Source: Brevundimonas diminuta ATCC 11568 (GTDB lineage: Bacteria > Pseudomonadota > Alphaproteobacteria > Caulobacterales > Caulobacteraceae). Taken from it: 40,031 nucleotides of DNA. The translations under genes and the position numbers were made by a program. Shown here one piece after another: positions 34,157 through 40,031 of the stretch. Each line of letters opens with the position of its first letter. The first letter of the stretch is position 1. The notes beneath the pieces are model-generated. The model saw only the letters and a list, made by a program, of their open reading frames with translations. It had not been told where the DNA came from and did no database searches. The stretch covers positions 571,354 through 611,384 of the forward strand of contig NZ_GL883086.1 of assembly GCF_000204035.1 (NCBI RefSeq), given 5' to 3'.

Positions 34157-35152
34157 ATGAATTTTTCGCTGATTTTCTTTGTGATGTTCGCAGTCTTTGC
34201 GATCATCTTCCTGTTCAGCGTGATCAAGATCGTGCCGCAAGGCCGTGAATTCACGGTGGAACGGTTCGGTAAATACACCAAGACCCTGACCCCGGGCATC
34301 CATATCCTGACCCCGTTCGTCGAGCGCATCGGCCGCCGCATGAACATGATGGAGCAGGTGTTGGACGTGCCGACCCAGGAGGTCATCACCCGCGACAACG
34401 CCATGGTGAAGGTCGACGGCATCGTCTTCATTCAGGTGATGGACGCGGCCAAGGCGGCCTATCGCGTCGACGACCTGACCTACGCCATCGCCCAACTGTG
34501 CATGACCAATCTGCGGACCGTGGTCGGCTCAATGGAGCTGGACGAGGTGCTGAGCCAGCGCGACAGCATCAACACCCGTCTGCTGCACGTCATCGACGCC
34601 GCGACCGAGCCGTGGGGCATCAAGGCCAACCGCATCGAGATCAAGGATCTGACGCCGCCGGTGGACATCACCAACGCCATGGCCCGTCAGATGAAGGCTG
34701 AACGCGAGCGCCGCGCCGTCATCACCGAGGCTGACGGCGAGAAGCAGGCCGCCATCGCCCGCGCCGAGGGCGCCAAGCAGGCCGCGATCCTTGAGGCCGA
34801 AGGCCGCAAGGAAGCCGCCTTCCGCGACGCCGAGGCCCGCGAGCGTGAAGCCGAGGCTGAAGCCAAGGCCACCGCCATGGTGTCGGAGGCGATCGCCCGC
34901 GGCGACGTCAACGCCATCAACTACTTCGTGGCCCAGAAGTATGTGGAGGCCTTCGCCGAGCTGGCCCGCAGCCCGCAGCAGAAGACGGTCATCGTGCCGT
35001 CAGAAATGGGCGCCCTGGTCGGCACCATTGCGGGCGTCGGCGAACTGGTCGGCCTGGCCAAGGAACAGCAGCAGGTCCGCACGGACGCGCGTCAGGCTGC
35101 GCCGCGCGCCGCGCCGCGTCGTTCGAGCGGCGCCGTGCCGACGACGGAGTAG
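34157..35152 (+). CDS. SPFH/Band 7 membrane protein, QmcA-like
   Basis: A 331-residue stomatin/paraslipin-type scaffold. One N-terminal transmembrane helix (LIFFVMFAVFAIIFLFSVI) is followed by the Band 7 domain (IVPQGREFTVERFGKYTKTLTPGIHILTPF ... ITRDNAMVKVDGIVFIQV ... LRTVVGSMELDEVLSQRD). A long Glu/Ala/Lys/Arg coiled coil (about residues 175-255) and a short basic tail complete it. In E. coli the homologue QmcA pairs with the NfeD protein YbbJ in membrane quality control. Here an NfeD gene follows three bases later, so the same pair is present. It starts at ATG 34157 after GGAGGG. Confidence 0.95.
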   Translation: MNFSLIFFVMFAVFAIIFLFSVIKIVPQGREFTVERFGKYTKTLTPGIHILTPFVERIGRRMNMMEQVLDVPTQEVITRDNAMVKVDGIVFIQVMDAAKAAYRVDDLTYAIAQLCMTNLRTVVGSMELDEVLSQRDSINTRLLHVIDAATEPWGIKANRIEIKDLTPPVDITNAMARQMKAERERRAVITEADGEKQAAIARAEGAKQAAILEAEGRKEAAFRDAEAREREAEAEAKATAMVSEAIARGDVNAINYFVAQKYVEAFAELARSPQQKTVIVPSEMGALVGTIAGVGELVGLAKEQQQVRTDARQAAPRAAPRRSSGAVPTTE

Positions 35153-35155
35153 GGC

Positions 35156-35614
35156 ATGGACTGGTTCGTCTCCCTCTACGCCTCGCAGCCGTTCTGGTTG
35201 TGGCTGGCGATCGGCGTCGTCCTGCTGGGCATCGAGGCGGCGGCTTCGACCGAGTGGCTGTTGTGGCCGGCGGTGTCGGCGGGGCTGACGGCCCTGTTGT
35301 CCGCCCTGGCGCCGCAACTGGGTCTGCCGGTCGAGATCGGCGTCTTCGCGGCGCTGACGGTGGCCTCAACCGTCCTGTCGCGTCGTTTGATCAAGCGGGT
35401 GAACCCCAAGGATCAGCCCGACATCAATGATCGCGACATCCGTCTGGTCGGCGAGCGCGCTCGGGTGGTCGAGGCCTTTGTCGGCGGGCGCGGCCGGGTC
35501 TTCGTATCGGGATCGGAATGGCCGGCCGAGATCGAAGGCGCTTCGCCCTTGGCGGGCGAGAGCGTCATCATCGAATCGGTGTCGGGGCCTCTGCTGAAGG
35601 TGCGGGCGCTCTAG
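35156..35614 (+). CDS. NfeD-like membrane protein (SPFH partner)
   Basis: A 152-residue protein with about three membrane helices ([49 protein letters not shown]). A C-terminal OB-fold domain follows ([32 protein letters not shown] ... [16 protein letters not shown]). This is the short NfeD/YbbJ type that partners SPFH proteins in the membrane. The gene starts three bases after the SPFH stop, in the same operon. Its TAG shares CTAG with the convergent rnhA stop. Confidence 0.93.
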   Translation: MDWFVSLYASQPFWLWLAIGVVLLGIEAAASTEWLLWPAVSAGLTALLSALAPQLGLPVEIGVFAALTVASTVLSRRLIKRVNPKDQPDINDRDIRLVGERARVVEAFVGGRGRVFVSGSEWPAEIEGASPLAGESVIIESVSGPLLKVRAL

Positions 35615-36063
35615 CGTCCGCGCATTTCCGCCACGCCGCGATTGGCCAGGCCGTCGGCCCGCTCGTTCAGGGCGTGGCCGGCGTGGCCTTTCACCCAGTG
35701 CCATTTGACCTCGTGGCGGTTGCGGGCCTCGTCCAGGCGCCGCCACAGGTCTTCATTCTTGACCGGCTTCTTGTCGGCTGTCTTCCAACCGCGCGCCTTC
35801 CAGCCGCGAATCCATTCGGTCACGCCCTGCATGACGTATTTGCTGTCGGTGTGCAGATCGACGCGGCAGGGACGCTTCAACGCCTCCAACGCCATGATCG
35901 CGGCCATCAGCTCCATGCGGTTGTTGGTCGTCAGGGACTCGCCGCCCCAGAGTTCCTTCTCGTGACCTCCGCCGGTTTGCAGGATCGCCCCCCAGCCGCC
36001 GGGGCCGGGATTGCCCTTGCAGGCGCCGTCGGTGTGGATGATGACGTGATCGTTGAGACTCAT
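35611..36063 (-). CDS. rnhA: Ribonuclease HI
   Basis: A 150-residue enzyme that cleaves RNA in RNA-DNA hybrids, removing primers and R-loops. The catalytic carboxylates are in [18 protein letters not shown] (Asp), [14 protein letters not shown] (Glu) and [15 protein letters not shown] (Asp), with the C-terminal [16 protein letters not shown] carrying the last Asp. Length and the basic-protrusion region ([21 protein letters not shown]) fit proteobacterial RNase HI. It starts at ATG 36063, divergent from tatA. Confidence 0.97.
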   Translation of the reverse strand: MSLNDHVIIHTDGACKGNPGPGGWGAILQTGGGHEKELWGGESLTTNNRMELMAAIMALEALKRPCRVDLHTDSKYVMQGVTEWIRGWKARGWKTADKKPVKNEDLWRRLDEARNRHEVKWHWVKGHAGHALNERADGLANRGVAEMRGR

Positions 36064-36176
36064 GGCCGCGATGCGTACAGCGTCCCTTGGCGCGTCGCCA
36101 TCACTCAGCCTATATGACGCACAACAATCAGTCGGTGGGGCCGCGTCTCGGTGAGTCCCCTTGAGGAGGTATCGCC

Positions 36177-36392
36177 ATGGGCTCCATGAGCATCTGGCAT
36201 TGGGCCATCGTCGTCGTCGTCGTGCTGGTCCTGTTCGGCGGCCGCGGCAAGCTGTCGGGCATCATGGGCGATGCGGCCAAGGGCATTCGCGCCTTCAAGG
36301 ACGGCCTGAAGGACGACACGGGCGCCAAGGACAAGGAAGCTCCGGGCGCCTTGCCGCGCACGGACGCCGAAAAAGAAGAACTGAACCGCTGA
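36177..36392 (+). CDS. tatA: Twin-arginine translocase subunit TatA
   Basis: A 71-residue protein with the TatA layout: one N-terminal membrane helix ([15 protein letters not shown]), the FGG hinge, and an amphipathic helix ([24 protein letters not shown]) followed by a polar tail. TatA oligomers form the protein-conducting element for folded substrates. GAGGAGGT upstream of ATG 36177 is a strong Shine-Dalgarno. First gene of tatABC. Confidence 0.96.
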   Translation: MGSMSIWHWAIVVVVVLVLFGGRGKLSGIMGDAAKGIRAFKDGLKDDTGAKDKEAPGALPRTDAEKEELNR

Positions 36393-36415
36393 TCCTCGCC
36401 GGAAGACGCTGAATC

Positions 36416-36991
36416 ATGGGTGGTCTTGGCCCCGGAATCGGCGGGTTCGAAATCCTTGTCATCGGTCTGGTGGCCCTGCTTGTCGTGGGGCCCAAGGACT
36501 TGCCCATGCTCATGCGCCGGGTCGGTCAGTTCGTCGGCAAGGCTCGCGGCATGGCCAATGAGTTTCGCGCCAGCTTCGACGAAATGGCGCGCCAGTCCGA
36601 GCTGGACGACCTCCGCAAGGAGGTCGAGGCGTTGCGGTCGGGGCAGGGGATGTACGCCCTGGGCGCCGAGGCGGACGAAGCCTTCAAGGACATTCGCAAG
36701 GAGCTGGAGGCGCCGATCGAAGCGCCGGCCGTCCCTGCGCCCGCCGTGCCGATCGCGGACGAGGCCCCTCAGCCAGTGGCCACGGGCGTCGATGAATGGC
36801 CGGATGCCGCTTCGGACGCCGTTGCGCCTGAACCTGCGCCCAAACCCGTCGCCAAGCCGCGCGCCAAGAAGGCGGCCGCCGCCCCTGCCGACGGCGCCAA
36901 GACCAAGGCGCGCAAGCCGGCCGCCAAGCCTGGGCTGAAAGCTGACGCCGCTCGTCCCAAGGTCACGCGCACCAAGAAGGTTGATCTATGA
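36416..36991 (+). CDS. tatB: Twin-arginine translocase subunit TatB
   Basis: A 191-residue protein. After a short N-terminus comes the membrane helix FEILVIGLVALLVVGPKDLP, typical of TatB. An amphipathic helix follows (LMRRVGQFVGKARGMANEFRASFDEMARQSELDDL), then a long Pro/Ala/Lys-rich tail (about residues 100-191) ending in basic repeats (KPRAKKAAAAP...). With TatC it forms the receptor for twin-arginine signals. Its stop overlaps the tatC start (ATGA). Confidence 0.95.
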   Translation: MGGLGPGIGGFEILVIGLVALLVVGPKDLPMLMRRVGQFVGKARGMANEFRASFDEMARQSELDDLRKEVEALRSGQGMYALGAEADEAFKDIRKELEAPIEAPAVPAPAVPIADEAPQPVATGVDEWPDAASDAVAPEPAPKPVAKPRAKKAAAAPADGAKTKARKPAAKPGLKADAARPKVTRTKKVDL

Positions 36992-37875
36992 GTCGCGCTG
37001 AACACGACGAAGCCGAGATCGAGGCTTCCCGCGCGCCCCTGATGGATCACCTGATCGAGTTGCGTTCGCGGCTGATGATCTGCGTGGTCGCCTTTGTCAT
37101 CGCCTTCATCGGCTGTTTCGCCTTTTCCGAGACCCTCTATCTGTTCCTGGTGAAGCCCTATGTGGTCTCGGCCGCCTTCCACCAGACGGTAGGGGCTCAC
37201 GGCCATGTGTCGCCGTTCAGCCTGATCCTGGGCACGGCCGGGCTGATCCCCGTGCCGGATGTGGATCACAACAGCGTAAAGCTGATCTACACCGCGCCGC
37301 TGGAGATCCTGTTCACCAAGATGAAGCTGGCGGGGCTGGGTGCCGTCATTGTGGCCTTTCCGGTGTTGGCTTGGCAGCTGTACCGCTTCGTCGCGCCGGG
37401 TCTGTATCGCAACGAGAAGGGCGCCTTCCTGCCCTTCCTGATCGCCGCGCCGGTGCTGTTCCTGCTGGGCGCGGCCCTCGTCTATTACGTCATGCTGCCG
37501 TTCGTGATGTGGTTCTCGCTGAGCCAGCAGATCATCGGCGAGGGCGTGGCGGCAGAATTGCTGCCCAAGGTGTCGGACTATCTGAACCTGGTGACGGCGT
37601 TGATCCTGGCCTTCGGCCTGTGCTTCCAGTTGCCGGTCGTGATGACCCTGCTGGGGCTGGCGGGTCTGATCAATAGTCAGATGATGGCCAAGGGGCGTCG
37701 CTACGCCATCGTCGCCGTGGTCGTGGTCGCCGCTGTGGTCACGCCGCCCGATCCGATCAGCCAGCTGATGTTGGCTGTGCCGATGGTCCTGCTCTACGAG
37801 GTCTCCATCTGGTGCGTCCGCATCATCGAACTGCGCCGCAAGAAGGCTGATGCCGCTGACGGGCTGGCGGCCTGA
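36988..37875 (+). CDS. tatC: Twin-arginine translocase subunit TatC
   Basis: A 295-residue, six-helix membrane protein that binds twin-arginine signals. The conserved start APLMDHLIELRSRLMICVVAFVIAF, the mid FLPFLIAAPVLFLLGAALVYYVMLPFVMWF and the end AIVAVVVVAAVVTPPDPISQLMLAVPMVLLYEVSIW are all diagnostic. It is about 35 residues longer than E. coli TatC, mainly in the first periplasmic loop (HQTVGAHGHVSPFSL...PVPDVDHNS). Overlapping start with tatB supports one operon. A bidirectional terminator follows. Confidence 0.97.
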   Translation: MSRAEHDEAEIEASRAPLMDHLIELRSRLMICVVAFVIAFIGCFAFSETLYLFLVKPYVVSAAFHQTVGAHGHVSPFSLILGTAGLIPVPDVDHNSVKLIYTAPLEILFTKMKLAGLGAVIVAFPVLAWQLYRFVAPGLYRNEKGAFLPFLIAAPVLFLLGAALVYYVMLPFVMWFSLSQQIIGEGVAAELLPKVSDYLNLVTALILAFGLCFQLPVVMTLLGLAGLINSQMMAKGRRYAIVAVVVVAAVVTPPDPISQLMLAVPMVLLYEVSIWCVRIIELRRKKADAADGLAA

Positions 37876-37928
37876 CGGTTTCGGAGCAGCGCTCCTGGGC
37901 GGCTCCTCCTGATCGACAAGGCGACACG

Positions 37929-37965
37929 AAAAAGCCCCGGACGGCGAACCGTCCGGGGCTTCTTG
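37929..37965. terminator. Bidirectional terminator between tatC and glnA
   Basis: A 12-bp stem (37933-37944 and 37949-37960) with a CGAA loop. On the minus strand five T follow (37929-37933 region), fitting glnA; on the plus strand the tail is tcttgttt, fitting tatC. Confidence 0.88.
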
Positions 37966-37984
37966 TTTCGGACCGATCCGGGGA

Positions 37985-39394
37985 TCAGCAGCTGTAGTAC
38001 ATGTCGAACTCGACCGGGTGCGGGTGCAGTTGCAGCCGGGCGACCTCTTCCTGCTTCAGCGTGATGTAGGCGTCGATGAAGTCATCATCCATGACGCCGC
38101 CCTTCTTGAGGAAGGCGCGGTCGGCATCCAGCGCCTCAAGGGCTTCCTTCAACGAACCGGCGACTTCCGGGATCGAATGACGTTCTTCCGGCGGCAGGTC
38201 ATACAGGTTCTTGTCGGCGGCCGCGCCCGGATCGATGCGGTTCTCGATGCCGTCCAGGCCCGCCATCAACAGGGCTACGAACGTCAGATAGGGGTTGCCC
38301 ATCGGATCGGGGAAGCGGGCTTCCAGGCGCTTGGCCTTGGGCGAGGTGACGTGCGGGATGCGGATCGAGGCCGAGCGGTTGCTGGCCGAATAGGCCAGCT
38401 TTACCGGCGCCTCATAGCCCGGCACCAGCCGCTTGTAGGAGTTGGTGGTCGAGTTGGCGAAGGCGTTGATGGCCTTGGCGTGCTTGATGACGCCGCCGAT
38501 GTACCACAGGCATTCCTGCGACAGGCCGGCGTACTGGTCGCCGGCGAACTGGGGCTTGCCGTCCTTCCAGATCGACATGTGGACGTGCATGCCCGAGCCG
38601 TTATCGCCGAACATCGGCTTGGCCATGAAGGTCGCCGACTTGCCATAGGCGTGGGCGACGTTGTGGATCACGTACTTATACAGCTGCATCCGGTCGGCCA
38701 TGGTCAGCAGGTCGCTGAACTTCAGGCCCAGTTCGTGTTGCGCCGGGGCGACTTCGTGGTGGTGCTTCTCGGGGTCAAGGCCGAGATCCCGCATGACCGC
38801 CAGCATCTCGCCGCGCAGATCCTGGCCGGAATCGACCGGGTTGACCGGGAAGTAGCCGCCCTTGGTCGACGGACGGTGGCCCAGATTGCCCTCGGCGTAT
38901 TCGGCGCCCGTGTTGGCCGGCAGCTCGCTGGAGTCGAAGCTGTAGCGGGTGTCGTGCGGCGCGGTGTTCCAGCGCACATCGTCAAAGACGAAGAACTCGG
39001 CTTCCGGGCCGAAGAAGACGGTGTCGCCTACACCCGACGACTGGACATAGGCCAGGGCCTTCTTGGCCATCGACCGGCTGTCGCGGTTGTAGGGCTCGGC
39101 CGTGTCCGGGTTCAGGACGTCGCAGAACAGGAACAGGGTCGTCTGCTGATAGAACGGGTCGATATAGGCGCTCGACAGGTCCGGCTTCAGCAGCATGTCG
39201 GACTCATTGATGGCTTTCCAGCCCGCGATCGACGAGCCGTCGAACATGGTGCCTTCTTCCAGAAAGTCCTCGTCCACCATGCCGATGTCGAAGGTCACAT
39301 GGTGGACGCGGCCGCGCGTGTCGGTGAAGCGAAGGTCGACGTACTGGACGTCCTTGTCCTTGATCTCTTGCAGGATCTTGTTGGCGGCGCTCAT
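37985..39394 (-). CDS. glnA: Type I glutamine synthetase
   Basis: A 469-residue enzyme, the same length as E. coli GlnA, that makes glutamine from glutamate, ammonia and ATP. Signatures are [17 protein letters not shown] near the start, [26 protein letters not shown], the ATP site [16 protein letters not shown], and [24 protein letters not shown]. The adenylylation Tyr lies in NLYDLPPEE near position 397, so activity is probably controlled by GlnE and PII. It starts 59 bases after glnB on the same strand, with a hairpin in between that may tune the GlnA:PII ratio. Confidence 0.98.
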   Translation of the reverse strand: MSAANKILQEIKDKDVQYVDLRFTDTRGRVHHVTFDIGMVDEDFLEEGTMFDGSSIAGWKAINESDMLLKPDLSSAYIDPFYQQTTLFLFCDVLNPDTAEPYNRDSRSMAKKALAYVQSSGVGDTVFFGPEAEFFVFDDVRWNTAPHDTRYSFDSSELPANTGAEYAEGNLGHRPSTKGGYFPVNPVDSGQDLRGEMLAVMRDLGLDPEKHHHEVAPAQHELGLKFSDLLTMADRMQLYKYVIHNVAHAYGKSATFMAKPMFGDNGSGMHVHMSIWKDGKPQFAGDQYAGLSQECLWYIGGVIKHAKAINAFANSTTNSYKRLVPGYEAPVKLAYSASNRSASIRIPHVTSPKAKRLEARFPDPMGNPYLTFVALLMAGLDGIENRIDPGAAADKNLYDLPPEERHSIPEVAGSLKEALEALDADRAFLKKGGVMDDDFIDAYITLKQEEVARLQLHPHPVEFDMYYSC

Positions 39395-39426
39395 GGGGGG
39401 AGGTCCTGTAGCTGGGGAATTGAAAT

Positions 39427-39448
39427 CGGCCGCCCCGAGAGGCGGCCG
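39427..39448 (-). terminator. Hairpin between glnB and glnA
   Basis: An 8-bp GC-rich stem (39427-39434 and 39441-39448) with a 6-base loop lies just after the glnB stop. The minus-strand tail atttcaattcccc is only weakly T-rich, so partial termination or mRNA processing is more likely than a full stop. Confidence 0.45.
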
Positions 39449-39453
39449 TCAGA

Positions 39454-40031
<578 letters not shown>

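Overview
This 40 kb window looks like ordinary chromosome from a high-GC alphaproteobacterium, most likely Caulobacteraceae and plausibly Brevundimonas. That placement is my inference from the gene families (large TonB-dependent receptor, two-domain Sua5, glnB-glnA next to a YjeF-type hydratase, tatABC, S24 repressor) and from the codon use. I see no prophage, insertion sequence, CRISPR array or integrase. Genes are tightly packed, with frequent 4-base start/stop overlaps and several convergent pairs that share a 4-base stop overlap.

Layout. 1-2.0 kb: tail of an SH3-domain envelope protein, an S24/LexA-like repressor with a candidate operator, a small membrane protein and a small helical protein. 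2.0-5.6 kb: two overlapping hotdog thioesterases, a ligase-associated MBL-fold DNA exonuclease without its usual ligase neighbour, and a CBS-hybrid sensor kinase that lacks the phosphoacceptor histidine. 5.7-7.2 kb: queC-queE (7-deazaguanine/queuosine). 7.2-11.6 kb: GNAT, lipoprotein, pirin, aroC, a DnaJ-like protein with an altered HPD motif, and pdxH. 11.6-16.4 kb: TetR regulator, uridine kinase-like protein, fatty acyl-CoA ligase, DUF1499-like membrane protein and an MBL-fold hydrolase. 16.4-20.3 kb: a 15-C homopolymer, a secreted hypothetical protein and a TonB-dependent receptor, with visibly more relaxed codon use than the surroundings. 20.4 kb: tRNA-Asp(GUC). 20.6-26.5 kb: a PAT-like acetyltransferase overlapping an exported oligopeptidase-B-like peptidase, a trypsin-like protease, and three tandem secreted paralogues with two cysteine pairs each. 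26.5-34.1 kb: acyl-CoA dehydrogenase, Sua5/TsaC, patatin, 3-hydroxybutyrate dehydrogenase, YaaA, FAD-linked 2-hydroxyacid dehydrogenase and a Nudix hydrolase. 34.1-40 kb: SPFH-NfeD pair, rnhA, tatABC, glnA-glnB and the start of an NAD(P)H-hydrate dehydratase.

Functional threads. Nitrogen control is represented by glnB-glnA. Protein export is represented by tatABC, and at least one twin-arginine-type substrate (the S9 peptidase) lies in the same window. Lipid and PHB turnover is represented by acyl-CoA ligase, acyl-CoA dehydrogenase, thioesterases, patatin and hydroxybutyrate dehydrogenase. tRNA modification is represented by queC, queE and Sua5. The least explained elements are the tandem cysteine-pair paralogues (24.2-26.5 kb), the histidine-less hybrid kinase (4.0-5.6 kb), the RPD-type DnaJ-like protein (10.1-10.8 kb) and the paired, complementarily altered thioesterases (2.0-2.9 kb).
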